Assembly: GCA_041493035.1 (NCBI GenBank)
Contig: JBGPYB010000060.1
Span: forward strand, 1 to 26,337
Reading direction: 5' to 3'
Length of the DNA stretch: 26,337 bases
DNA from: JBGPYB01 sp041493035
GTDB lineage: Bacteria; Acidobacteriota; Vicinamibacteria; Fen-336
Below, one piece after another: positions 1-6,965 of this stretch (position 1 is its first letter; each line of letters starts with the position of its first letter). The notes beneath the pieces are model-generated. The model saw only the letters and a program-made list of their open reading frames with translations, made no database searches and was not told the origin of the DNA. Both the position numbers and the translations under genes were made by a program.

Positions 1-1
1 C

Positions 2-361
2 GACGACCAGGCCGGGCTCCATAGGGGAAGCAATCGATCGGGCGGCCTCGAGGGGGGTGTGACCAACGGCGAGGAGGTGCGTGCCCGCGCCGTCGTCAAG
101 CCGATCCCGACGCTCCTCATGCCGCTGAAGTCCATCGACATGAGAACCAAGGAGCCAGAGAACGCCTCGGTGGAGCGAAGCGACACCTGCGTCGTCCCCG
201 CGGCAGGAGTCGTGGGCGAAGCCATGGTCTGTCTCGTCCTCGGCGACGCGCTCCTCGAGAAGTTCGGCGGCGACTCCCTCACGGAGACCCTCGCCCATCT
301 GGAGGCGAGCCGCGCACTCTCGAAGGTCTTCCTCTCGCGCCGCGCGCGCGACGAGGACTGA
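2..361 (+). CDS. aroC: Chorismate synthase, C-terminal part (5' end outside window)
   Basis: Chorismate synthase converts 5-enolpyruvylshikimate 3-phosphate to chorismate, the last shared step of aromatic amino acid synthesis, using reduced FMN. Only the last ~119 residues are present. The frame is open from base 2 and begins inside the conserved block ending RSGGLEGGVTNGE, which matches the family's R-x-G-G-x-x-GG-x-(S/T)NG-E motif. The expected C-terminal landmarks follow: KPIPT, then SDTCVVPAAGVVGEAM, where the family usually has H/S-D-x-C-x-V-P. The ATG visible near base 120 and the GTG at 59 are internal. The stop TGA is 7 nt before def, so it is probably co-transcribed with the translation-related genes downstream. 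The family assignment is firm; the truncation is only the window edge. Confidence 0.93.
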   Translation, partial: DDQAGLHRGSNRSGGLEGGVTNGEEVRARAVVKPIPTLLMPLKSIDMRTKEPENASVERSDTCVVPAAGVVGEAMVCLVLGDALLEKFGGDSLTETLAHLEASRALSKVFLSRRARDED

Positions 362-368
362 CGCTCCC

Positions 369-887
369 ATGGCGATCCGGGACATCGTCAAGTGGGGCGA
401 TCCTGTGCTCCACTCCGCGTCTTCCCCGGTCCTCGAGCTTGGCGGCGAGATCTCCACCCTGGTCGCGGACATGGTCCACACGATGTACGCGGCACCGGGC
501 ATTGGCCTCGCCGCGCCTCAGATCGGCGTGTCACTGCGAGTGATCGTCGTGGACCTTTCGGTGGGCGAAGACAAGCGGCAGCTCATCAAGCTCGTGAACC
601 CCGAGTTCGTCCTGAAGGAGGGCGAGCAGCGTCACGAGGAAGGGTGCCTGTCGGTCCCCGGCTACGGGGGGACGCCTGTCAGGCCCGCCCGGGTGGTCGT
701 CAAGGGACTCGACCTCGACGGCAAGGAGCGCACCTACGAGGGGACCGAGCTGCTGGCGCGGGCCTTCTGCCACGAGATCGACCATATCGACGGGCTTCTG
801 TTCGTCGACCGCCTGTCGCCCCTCAAGCGGGACCTGCTCAAGAGGAAGCTGCGCAAGAGGGCCAAGGCCGGGGATTGGGACGAATAG
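369..887 (+). CDS. def: Peptide deformylase
   Basis: Removes the N-formyl group from the initiator methionine of nascent proteins. The protein is 172 aa, normal for a type I deformylase. All three metal-site motifs are present: GIGLAAPQ (residues 44-51), EGCLS (91-95, Cys93 being a metal ligand) and HEIDH (135-139, His135 and His139 ligands with Glu136 as the general base). The ATG lies 7 nt after aroC. The stop TAG directly abuts the TTG start of fmt, so the two opposing activities, formylating Met-tRNA and removing the formyl group, are encoded side by side. This def-fmt pairing is very common in bacteria. Confidence 0.97.
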   Translation: MAIRDIVKWGDPVLHSASSPVLELGGEISTLVADMVHTMYAAPGIGLAAPQIGVSLRVIVVDLSVGEDKRQLIKLVNPEFVLKEGEQRHEEGCLSVPGYGGTPVRPARVVVKGLDLDGKERTYEGTELLARAFCHEIDHIDGLLFVDRLSPLKRDLLKRKLRKRAKAGDWDE

Positions 888-1820
888 TTGCGCATCGTCT
901 TCCTCGGTAGCGGCGCCTTTGCCATCCCGTCCTTCGAGGCGACCCTTGACGCGGGGCATGAGGTCGTGGCTCTCGTGACGCAGCCGGATCGCGAGAGGGG
1001 GCGTGGGCGGGCCCTCGCGCCCCCCCCCTTGAAGCCGGTCGCCGAGAAGCGGGGCGTCTCCGTCCTCCAGCCACGGCGGGTTGGGGAACCCGAGGCCGTC
1101 GAGACGCTCCGTGCTCTCGCGCCCGACGTGCAGATCGTCGCCGCGTACGGTCAGATCCTCCCCCGCGCCATCATCGATCTCGCTCCCCGCGGTACGATCA
1201 ATGTTCACGCCTCTCTTCTGCCGCGCTACCGCGGCGCAGCACCGATCCAGTGGGCCATCGTCCGCGGCGAGACCGAAACGGGCGTGACCACGATGCTCAT
1301 CGACGAGGGGCTCGACACCGGCCCCACCCTCCTCTCCCGGTCGGTACCGATTGACCCTGGCGAGACAGCAGCCGATCTCGAACCCCGGCTCGCCCGCCTC
1401 GGAGCCGAGGTTCTTGTGGAGACGCTGCAAAGGATCGAGCAGGGCCAATTGAAGCCGGTGCCACAGGATGCTTCGCTTGCGACCCTGGCGCCGATCATCC
1501 GCAAAGAGGACGGCCGCATCGACTGGACGATGAGCGCGCTCGATGTCTCCCTGCGAGTCCGGGGCTTCCACCCCTGGCCCGGTACCACGACGTCTCTGGG
1601 GCGACGAGCACTCAAGGTCGTGGCGGCACGGCCCGAGGCGCATGGCGAGCCCGCGGCAGCCGGAACGATCGTGGCGCTTCGCGCCGAGGGTTTCGTCGTC
1701 GCCTGCGGTGACGGGTCGCGGCTCCTGGTGACCGCCGTGCAACCCGAGAGCCGTCGTCCGATGGCGGCCGCCGCCTTCGCCGCCGGAGCCCGTCTCGCAC
1801 CTGGCGCGCGCTTCGACTGA
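888..1820 (+). CDS. fmt: Methionyl-tRNA formyltransferase
   Basis: Transfers a formyl group from 10-formyl-tetrahydrofolate to Met-tRNAfMet for initiation. The length of 310 aa is typical. Residues 1-200 form the Rossmann-like formyltransferase domain with the catalytic triad equivalents Asn105 and His107 (in INVHASLLPRYRG) and Asp143 (in EGLDTGP). The C-terminal third is the tRNA-binding OB-fold region, including RGFHPWPG. The start is TTG at 888, immediately after the def stop TAG; the resulting MRIVFLGSGAFAIP matches the family N-terminus and no better start exists. An 8-C homopolymer at 1020-1027 lies in the coding region with the frame intact. Confidence 0.96.
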   Translation: MRIVFLGSGAFAIPSFEATLDAGHEVVALVTQPDRERGRGRALAPPPLKPVAEKRGVSVLQPRRVGEPEAVETLRALAPDVQIVAAYGQILPRAIIDLAPRGTINVHASLLPRYRGAAPIQWAIVRGETETGVTTMLIDEGLDTGPTLLSRSVPIDPGETAADLEPRLARLGAEVLVETLQRIEQGQLKPVPQDASLATLAPIIRKEDGRIDWTMSALDVSLRVRGFHPWPGTTTSLGRRALKVVAARPEAHGEPAAAGTIVALRAEGFVVACGDGSRLLVTAVQPESRRPMAAAAFAAGARLAPGARFD

Positions 1821-1828
1821 GGCCAAGG

Positions 1829-3115
1829 ATGCCGACCGCGCCGCGGCGCATCGCCTTCCAGATATTGAAGCAGGTCGACCGCGGCGGGTCGACACTCGCC
1901 GACCTTCTCGGGGGCCCCGAGCCACAACGGCTCGACCCTCGGGACCGGGCCTTCCTGCACGAGCTCGTCCTTGGGACCCTCCGGCATCGCGGCGCGCTCG
2001 ACCACGCTCTGTCGGCCCACGTCGACCGCGGGCTGGGTGAGCTGGACGCCGACGTCCTGACGGTACTGCGACTCGGGGCCCATCAGATTCTGCGACTCCG
2101 CGTTCCGGCTCGTGCCGCGGTCTCGGAGTCGGTGGATCTGGCTCGCGAGCAGACGCCTCGCGCCGGAGGGTTCGTGAACGCGGTGCTTCGCGGTCTCGCG
2201 CGGGAAGGCTCGCCCTCGCCCGCCGACGCGCAGGCAGAGCCGCTCCTGTGGCTCACGACGGAGGGCTCGCTCCCCCGGTGGCTCGCCGAGCGCTGGCTCG
2301 CGCGGCTTGGGGCGGCGGGCGCAGTGACCCGCGCACGGGCCCTCCTCGAGCCGGCTGCAGCGACCTTCCGGCCAAACCCCCGCGTCCCCGACGCTCTGGC
2401 GCGGGTGGAGGCCGCCGGCTGCGCCCCGAGGGCACTCCCGGTCCCCGGAGCGTGGAGCGCGGCGGAGGGCCGTCTGACGGAGTTGGCGGCCGAAGGCGTC
2501 CTCTACCCGCAGGACGCAGGTTCGCAGATGGTCGCTCTCCTGGCCAGCGAGCAGGGTTGGGTGCTGGACGCCTGCGCAGCGCCGGGAGGCAAGGCACTGC
2601 TGCTTGGCGATCGGCTCGGGTCGAGCGGGCGCGTCATCGCGGCCGATGGGTCCCCTCGCCGAGTTCGAACCCTGGCCCGGCTCATTCGCAAATGGGGATC
2701 CCCGAACACGATGGCGCTCTGCGCAGATCTGCTCCGTGCTCCCTTCAGGCGGTCCTTCTCCTCGGTGCTCGTCGACGCTCCGTGTAGCGGCCTCGGGACA
2801 CTGTCGCGCCATCCCGACATTCGCTGGCGCGCCCGCCCGGTCGATCTTCCTCGACACAGCGCCCGACAGAAGGAAATGATCGAGAGCGGGGCGGCCCTCG
2901 TGGCGGTCAAGGGGAAGCTCGTCTACGCGACCTGCTCGTCGGAGCCCGAAGAGAACGAAGGCGTCGTGGAGCCTTTTCTGGCTTGTCACCCTGAGTTCGT
3001 TCCAGAGGCTCTGCCTGAGTGGGCCACGCCCTTCGCCGACGGCCTTTTCGCCCGCACTCGGCCCGAGGATGCCTCGGGAGACGCATTCTTTGCCGCGGTC
3101 TTGAGACGGGCCTGA
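1829..3115 (+). CDS. rsmB: 16S rRNA (cytosine-967-C5)-methyltransferase RsmB
   Basis: AdoMet-dependent m5C methyltransferase for 16S rRNA, 428 aa, close to the family norm. Residues 1-125 resemble the NusB-like RNA-binding domain (AFLHELVLGTLRHRGALD and GFVNAVLRGLAREG). The catalytic half carries motif I DACAAPGGK (247-255), motif IV VDAPCSGLGT with Cys319, and motif VI YATCS with Cys369. This two-cysteine arrangement is diagnostic of RNA m5C enzymes. The ATG follows the fmt stop by 8 nt with an AAGG just upstream. The def-fmt-rsmB order is widespread. The exact target base, C967, is assumed from the family rather than shown here. Confidence 0.94.
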   Translation: MPTAPRRIAFQILKQVDRGGSTLADLLGGPEPQRLDPRDRAFLHELVLGTLRHRGALDHALSAHVDRGLGELDADVLTVLRLGAHQILRLRVPARAAVSESVDLAREQTPRAGGFVNAVLRGLAREGSPSPADAQAEPLLWLTTEGSLPRWLAERWLARLGAAGAVTRARALLEPAAATFRPNPRVPDALARVEAAGCAPRALPVPGAWSAAEGRLTELAAEGVLYPQDAGSQMVALLASEQGWVLDACAAPGGKALLLGDRLGSSGRVIAADGSPRRVRTLARLIRKWGSPNTMALCADLLRAPFRRSFSSVLVDAPCSGLGTLSRHPDIRWRARPVDLPRHSARQKEMIESGAALVAVKGKLVYATCSSEPEENEGVVEPFLACHPEFVPEALPEWATPFADGLFARTRPEDASGDAFFAAVLRRA

Positions 3116-3136
3116 CGCGACGAAACGTGGGTTTGT

Positions 3137-3142
3137 GCTAGT
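3137..3142 (+). promoter_or_regulatory. Possible -10 box before the PASTA gene
   Basis: GCTAGT in the context TTGTGCTAGTCT is TG-containing and resembles an extended -10 element. It lies in the 19-20 nt between rsmB and the PASTA gene. No good -35 is visible; CTGACG at 3112-3117 is 19 nt away. If used, transcription would begin near 3149, which would rule out the GTG at 3135 as a start. This is a weak call. Confidence 0.3.
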
Positions 3143-3155
3143 CTCTGGGGTCGCC

Positions 3156-3923
3156 GTGACAAGTGCGGAGCCGAAGAGATCTAGAGCTTTGACCATCAAG
3201 CGCTTCGCCGTCCTCCTGCTGAAGAACGGGCTCCTCCTGACGGCCCTCCTCGTGACGACGGCGGCCTCCGCGGTCCTCACGATGCGGGCGCTCCTGACGG
3301 CTCAGGAAGTCGTGGTCCCATCGCTCCTCGACAAGCGGGTTCCCGAGGCGGGAGCGCTGTCCTCGCGCGCCGGTCTCCTCGTGCGCGTAGATGGCAGGAG
3401 GAACGACCCGAAGATCCGTCCCGACCGGATCGTGGCGCAAGAGCCGGCGCCGGGTGCCGGCCTCAAGGCCCATCGGAGCATCCGGGTCTGGGTGAGCCTG
3501 GGGCCGCGCCGGCAAAACGTCCCGGCCGTCGAGGGGCAGAGCCTCCGCACAGCCCGACTGGTACTCGACCATGCCCGAGTTCCCGTTGCCCGGGTAGCCG
3601 AAATCGACTCCTCGGCGGCGGAGGGAACCATCCTGGTCCAACGACCCGCGGCTGGCGACGTGGACGCGCTCGCCGAAGGGATCTCGCTTCTTGTGAGCCA
3701 CGGACGTGGCGGAGGAGATTACGTGATGCCGGACCTGATCGGAAGGAAGGCGGACGCGGTCATCGACGGTCTGCGAGATGCGGGGCTCAAGGTGGCCGAC
3801 GTCCGGTACCGGACCTATCCCGGCCTCGCGCCAGGGATCGTGCTGCGTCAGTCCCCCGCCTCGGGGCATCGAGTCAGCCCGCGGTCGACCGTGAGCCTGG
3901 ACATCAGCAAGGCGTCGTCATGA
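3156..3923 (+). CDS. Membrane-anchored triple-PASTA domain protein (no kinase domain)
   Basis: A short basic N-terminus is followed by one hydrophobic segment (about residues 18-42) and then three PASTA repeats at roughly 53-115, 118-184 and 187-252. Each repeat has the VP-x-(L/V) opening and the QxPxxG-type motif (AQEPAPGAG, VQRPAAGDV, LRQSPASGH). PASTA domains bind muropeptides or peptidoglycan strands, so the soluble part probably faces the cell wall. No kinase or transpeptidase domain is present. The start is uncertain: GTG at 3135, GTG at 3156 (TGGGG 5 nt upstream) and TTG at 3189 are all in frame. I prefer 3156 or 3189 because 3135 overlaps a possible -10 box. The ATGA overlap with rpe at the 3' end implies translational coupling. 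Confidence 0.85.
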   Translation: MTSAEPKRSRALTIKRFAVLLLKNGLLLTALLVTTAASAVLTMRALLTAQEVVVPSLLDKRVPEAGALSSRAGLLVRVDGRRNDPKIRPDRIVAQEPAPGAGLKAHRSIRVWVSLGPRRQNVPAVEGQSLRTARLVLDHARVPVARVAEIDSSAAEGTILVQRPAAGDVDALAEGISLLVSHGRGGGDYVMPDLIGRKADAVIDGLRDAGLKVADVRYRTYPGLAPGIVLRQSPASGHRVSPRSTVSLDISKASS

Positions 3924-4570
3924 TCCTGGCACCGTCGATTCTTGCGGCCGATTTCGGCCACCTGGCGGAGCAGATCGCCCAGGCCGAGAGAGGGGGCGCC
4001 GGCGTCGTTCACGTGGACGTCATGGACGGCCACTTCGTGCCGAACCTCACCCTCGGGCCCCCGGTCGTAGCCTCGATCCGGAAGGCGACGTCCTTGCCGA
4101 TCGACGTCCACCTGATGATCGAGAACGCCGACCGATTTGTCGACATCTTCGCCGACGCCGGAGCGAACTGGATCAGTGTCCATGTGGAGGCGATGCCGCA
4201 TCTTCAGCGGACGGTGTCGCATCTTCGAAGTCGTGGGGTGCGGGCCGGGGTGGTCCTGAACCCCTCGACACCCCTCGCGACCCTCGAGGAGATCCTTCCC
4301 GAGGTGGACTACGTCCTCGTGATGTCGGTGAATCCCGGCTTCGGCGGTCAGCGCTTTCTTCCCGCCAGCCTCGACAAGATCCGCCGCCTCGCCGCGACCC
4401 TCCGCGAGCGCCGCATTCCCGCCCAGATCGAAGTCGACGGCGGCGTGGACGTCTCCAACGCCCGCTCGCTGGTGGAGGCCGGCGCGGAGATCCTCGTGGC
4501 GGGATCCGCCGTCTTCGGCCGAGGGGACGCCGAAGCCGACGCACGGCGACTCGTGGAGGCGTGTCGGTGA
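3920..4570 (+). CDS. rpe: Ribulose-phosphate 3-epimerase
   Basis: Interconverts D-ribulose 5-phosphate and D-xylulose 5-phosphate in the pentose phosphate pathway. The 216 aa length is standard for this TIM-barrel enzyme. The divalent-metal ligands and catalytic acids are visible: His31 and Asp33 in HVDVMDGHFVPN, His64 in DVHLM, and Asp173 in EVDGGV. The phosphate-binding loops MSVNPGFGGQ (135-144) and VAGSAVF are also present. The ATG overlaps the stop of the PASTA gene in ATGA. In Firmicutes rpe also lies just downstream of rsmB and the PASTA kinase gene, so the neighbourhood seems anciently linked although its metabolic role is unrelated. Confidence 0.97.
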   Translation: MILAPSILAADFGHLAEQIAQAERGGAGVVHVDVMDGHFVPNLTLGPPVVASIRKATSLPIDVHLMIENADRFVDIFADAGANWISVHVEAMPHLQRTVSHLRSRGVRAGVVLNPSTPLATLEEILPEVDYVLVMSVNPGFGGQRFLPASLDKIRRLAATLRERRIPAQIEVDGGVDVSNARSLVEAGAEILVAGSAVFGRGDAEADARRLVEACR

Positions 4571-4965
4571 GCGCTGTATCCCGCTCCTCGATCCGGGTGC
4601 GATACGCCGAAACGGATCAAATGGGCGTCGCCTACCACGGGAACTACTTCGCCTGGTTCGAGGTGGGCCGCACCGATCTCTTGAGGAACCTCGGAGTGAC
4701 GTATCGCGATCTCGAAAAGGATGGGCTCCGCTTGCCGGTGATCGAGGCGGGAGCCCGATTCCTGCGTCCCGCGCGGTACGACGACGTCCTGGATATCCAC
4801 ACGCGCGTCTCGTCGCTCGGGGGCGCGCGCATCGGGTTCGAGTACGAGGTCCGAAGAGACGGAACCGAGGCTCCCCTCGCCACGGGATCCACCGCCCATG
4901 CCGCCGTGGACGGCCGAGGGCGGCCGCGCCGCCTTCCCGAGGACATCCGGAGGCGCCTCGCGTGA
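4567..4965 (+). CDS. YbgC/4-hydroxybenzoyl-CoA thioesterase family acyl-CoA thioesterase
   Basis: Small hot-dog fold thioesterase of about 132 aa. The signature V-R-Y-A-E-T-D-x-M-G-x-x-Y-H-G-N-Y-F lies near the N-terminus; the Asp in ETDQMG (residue 17 from this start) is the usual catalytic carboxylate. Two in-frame GTGs exist, at 4561 and 4567. The second is favoured because GGAGG at 4555-4559 is 7 nt from it but only 1 nt from the first, and it gives a GTGA overlap with the rpe stop. In proteobacteria the family member YbgC is linked to the Tol-Pal envelope system. Here it sits two genes upstream of bamD, but no tol gene is in view. The substrate acyl-CoA is unknown. Confidence 0.87.
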   Translation: MSAVSRSSIRVRYAETDQMGVAYHGNYFAWFEVGRTDLLRNLGVTYRDLEKDGLRLPVIEAGARFLRPARYDDVLDIHTRVSSLGGARIGFEYEVRRDGTEAPLATGSTAHAAVDGRGRPRRLPEDIRRRLA

Positions 4966-5900
4966 AGGTCGTCGTGACCGGCGCGGCCGGCTTCATAGGA
5001 TCGCAGCTCGTCGAGCGTCTACTGGCCGAAGGGTGCCAAGTCGTGGGCATCGACGCCTTCGTCGACTACTACCCCCGTAACGTGAAGGAACAGAACATCG
5101 CTCGCGCCCGGGACCACGCCGCGTATCGCTTCGTCGAAGGCCATCTTCAGGAGCTGGATCTTTCCGGGACGCTGGAAGGCGCTCAGCAGGTCTATCACCT
5201 GGCCGCGCAAGCGGGCGTGCGAGCCTCCTGGGGACGCGACTTCTCCGTCTATACCGACCACAACATCCTCGCGACCCAGCGGTTGCTCGAAGCCGCGGTG
5301 ACCGCGAAAGTGGGGAGACTCGTCTACGCGTCCTCGTCGTCCGTTTACGGGGATTCGGCGGCGCTGCCGCTGCACGAAGACTCGCTCTGCCGCCCCGTGT
5401 CGCCCTACGGGGTCACGAAGCTCGCGGCAGAGCATCTCGTTCACCTCTATCACCGAAACCACGGCTTGCCCGTCGTGAGCCTGCGCTACTTCACGGTCTA
5501 CGGTCCACGCCAGCGCCCCGACATGGCCTTCCACCGCTTCTTCAAGGCGGCGCGAGATCGAACGCCGATTCGGGTCTTTGGGGACGGCCTCCAGACGCGA
5601 GACTTCACTTTCGTCGACGATATCGTCTCGGCCACGTGGTCCGCCGCCGACAAGGGGGCGCTGGGGCACGTCTACAACGTCGGAGGCGGGGAACGCATCG
5701 CCTTGAACGACGTGCTCAAGCTCATCGAAGAGATCACCGGAGGACGGCTCGAGGTCGTCCGGGACGAGGCCCAAAGGGGGGACATGAGGGACACGTTGGC
5801 CGACACCGCGGCCGCGCGCCGCGATCTGGGCTTCCGATCGACAGTCGGTCTTCGTCGGGGGCTGGAGCGCGAATGGACGTGGATGCGGGGAGAGCAGTGA
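4962..5900 (+). CDS. NAD-dependent sugar-nucleotide epimerase/dehydratase (extended SDR)
   Basis: Extended short-chain dehydrogenase/reductase of 312 aa. The NAD-binding motif VTGAAGFIGS is at residues 4-13. The catalytic Ser/Tyr/Lys set is YASSSSVYG followed by SPYGVTK (the YxxxK pair). The C-terminal substrate region contains RYFTVYGPRQRPDMA and GDGLQTRDFTFVDDIV, typical of UDP-hexose or UDP-hexuronate 4-epimerases and dTDP-glucose dehydratases. The N-terminal FVDYYPRNVKEQN is reminiscent of UDP-glucuronate 4-epimerases, but substrate specificity cannot be read safely. It starts at GTG within GTGA, with GGAGG 8 nt upstream. It probably contributes to polysaccharide or LPS sugar supply, together with the wbpA, GMPP-like and phosphomannomutase genes nearby. 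Confidence 0.88.
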   Translation: MKVVVTGAAGFIGSQLVERLLAEGCQVVGIDAFVDYYPRNVKEQNIARARDHAAYRFVEGHLQELDLSGTLEGAQQVYHLAAQAGVRASWGRDFSVYTDHNILATQRLLEAAVTAKVGRLVYASSSSVYGDSAALPLHEDSLCRPVSPYGVTKLAAEHLVHLYHRNHGLPVVSLRYFTVYGPRQRPDMAFHRFFKAARDRTPIRVFGDGLQTRDFTFVDDIVSATWSAADKGALGHVYNVGGGERIALNDVLKLIEEITGGRLEVVRDEAQRGDMRDTLADTAAARRDLGFRSTVGLRRGLEREWTWMRGEQ

Positions 5901-6790
5901 GACGCATCGCGGCCGCCCTCCCCTTGTTCGCAGCGCTCTTCGCCTACGGCTGCGCTACGGGGGGCCAGGCGGACATCGCCACCCTCGCGAGCAACTCCGA
6001 TCAGGTCATTTTCGAGGCCGGACAGAAAGCCGCCGAGAAGAAGCAATGGGAGGCGGCCCGGCAGTACTTCAAGCGGATCGTGGACGGCTTCCCTCAAAGC
6101 CAACTGGGTCCCGCAGCCCGCCTGGCTTTGGCCGACAGTCACTTTGGCGAAGGGGGAACCGCGACCTACATTCTTGCGATCTCGGGGTACCGCGACTTCG
6201 TCACGCTCTATCCGTCCCATCCCAAGAGCGACTACGCCCAGTTCAGGATCGGCGAGGCCTACTTTGCGCAGAAGAACCGGGCCGATCGCGATCAGACCTC
6301 GACCTATCACGCCCTCGCCGAGTACGAACACCTTCTCGAGGCCTACCCGTCGTCTTCGTACATCGAGCAGGCCCGGGGCCGCATCTCGGCCTGCCGCCAA
6401 AGCCTCGGGCGCGCAGAGTTCCTCGCGGGCTATTTCTACCAGCGGACCCGGCGGGCCTACCGCGCCGCCATCACCCGATACGAGGGCGTGCTCAACGACT
6501 ACCCAGACTATGCCGGCGTCGATGAGGTGCTCTACCGTCTGGGCCAGTGCCTCATCTTCGCCGGGCGGTTCCCCGAAGCCCTCCCGCACCTCTCCAAACT
6601 CATCGAGGTCTATCCGACGAGCGAGTGGGTCGACGACGCCAGGAAGCTGATCGCACAGATTCCCCCCCAGGCCGCGCCGGCTGCGGCCGTGGAAACTCCA
6701 GCCCCATCCCCGCCTCCGGGAGCCGTCGGTCCCGCGCCGGAGACACCCCCGGAGGCGCCGGCGCCACAACCCCCGCCAAGCACCCCCTGA
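5897..6790 (+). CDS. bamD: BamD-like outer membrane assembly lipoprotein with Pro-rich tail
   Basis: BamD is the essential TPR lipoprotein of the BAM machine that inserts beta-barrel proteins into the outer membrane. The frame is open further upstream, but GTG at 5897 (GTGA overlap with the epimerase stop, purine-rich GGGGAGAG just upstream) yields a clear lipoprotein signal: MRRIAAALPLFAALFAYGC, with the lipid-modified Cys at residue 19. Tetratricopeptide-like helices follow, with recurrent AARLALADSHF, YAQFRIGEAYF and VLYRLGQCLIFAGR motifs and the YPxS-x-Y linkers usual in BamD. The last ~40 residues are Pro/Ala/Glu-rich and lack TPR features, unlike E. coli BamD. YbgF/CpoB-type TPR proteins are an alternative, but the lipobox and YPSSSYIEQAR pattern favour BamD. 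Confidence 0.87.
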   Translation: MRRIAAALPLFAALFAYGCATGGQADIATLASNSDQVIFEAGQKAAEKKQWEAARQYFKRIVDGFPQSQLGPAARLALADSHFGEGGTATYILAISGYRDFVTLYPSHPKSDYAQFRIGEAYFAQKNRADRDQTSTYHALAEYEHLLEAYPSSSYIEQARGRISACRQSLGRAEFLAGYFYQRTRRAYRAAITRYEGVLNDYPDYAGVDEVLYRLGQCLIFAGRFPEALPHLSKLIEVYPTSEWVDDARKLIAQIPPQAAPAAAVETPAPSPPPGAVGPAPETPPEAPAPQPPPSTP

Positions 6791-6791
6791 G

Positions 6792-6808
6792 CTAAAGTGA
6801 CACTTTAG
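6792..6808. repeat. Perfect 17-bp inverted repeat upstream of the LysM promoter
   Basis: CTAAAGTG (6792-6799), one A, then CACTTTAG (6801-6808): eight perfectly complementary bases on each side. It begins 2 nt after the bamD stop and ends 17 nt before the -35 box of the LysM promoter. No T-run follows, so it does not look like an intrinsic terminator. It could be an operator, or a stem that protects the bamD mRNA end. Confidence 0.75.
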
Positions 6809-6825
6809 AGTCTGCAAAAAAGCTC

Positions 6826-6854
6826 TTGACTAAGCGATCTTTTTCCTGTTACCC
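6826..6854 (+). promoter_or_regulatory. Sigma-70-type promoter for the LysM gene
   Basis: TTGACT (6826-6831), a 17-nt spacer, then TTACCC (6849-6854). An A6 run at 6816-6821 just upstream could act as an UP element. The region is notably AT-rich for this genome. A 5' leader of roughly 100 nt before the GTG at 6966 is implied. Confidence 0.6.
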
Positions 6855-6921
6855 TCGAGCCAATTTCCGGGCTCTTCCCGGGGTGTCCAAAGGCCGTGAG
6901 GCCCGAGAGTAAATGGACGCT

Positions 6922-6955
6922 CTGGACTTTTGGGACGGAGCGAGGGCCCGTCCAG
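6922..6955 (+). promoter_or_regulatory. Leader stem that could mask the LysM gene ribosome-binding site
   Basis: CTGGAC (6922-6927) is the exact complement of GTCCAG (6950-6955), which overlaps the first two bases of the strong Shine-Dalgarno AGGAGG (6954-6959). Further upstream in the leader are GAGCC/GGCTC and GTCCA/TGGAC pairs, so the leader may fold. The stem is only 6 bp with a 22-nt loop, so any translational control is conjectural. Confidence 0.35.
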
Positions 6956-6965
6956 GAGGTTGTCA

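Noticed and set aside
1020..1027. C8 homopolymer inside fmt, a possible slippage or phase-variation tract.
   Set aside because: The frame is intact across it, C-runs are expected in such DNA, and phase variation of fmt would be harmful. A sequencing check is enough.
1226..3280. Long open frame on the minus strand opposite fmt and rsmB (about 680 codons); similar long antisense frames lie at 531-1925, 11024-12520 and 17637-19133.
   Set aside because: They lie exactly opposite well-supported genes, have Arg/Gly/Pro-rich compositions with no motif, and arise from the scarcity of stop codons in GC-rich DNA.
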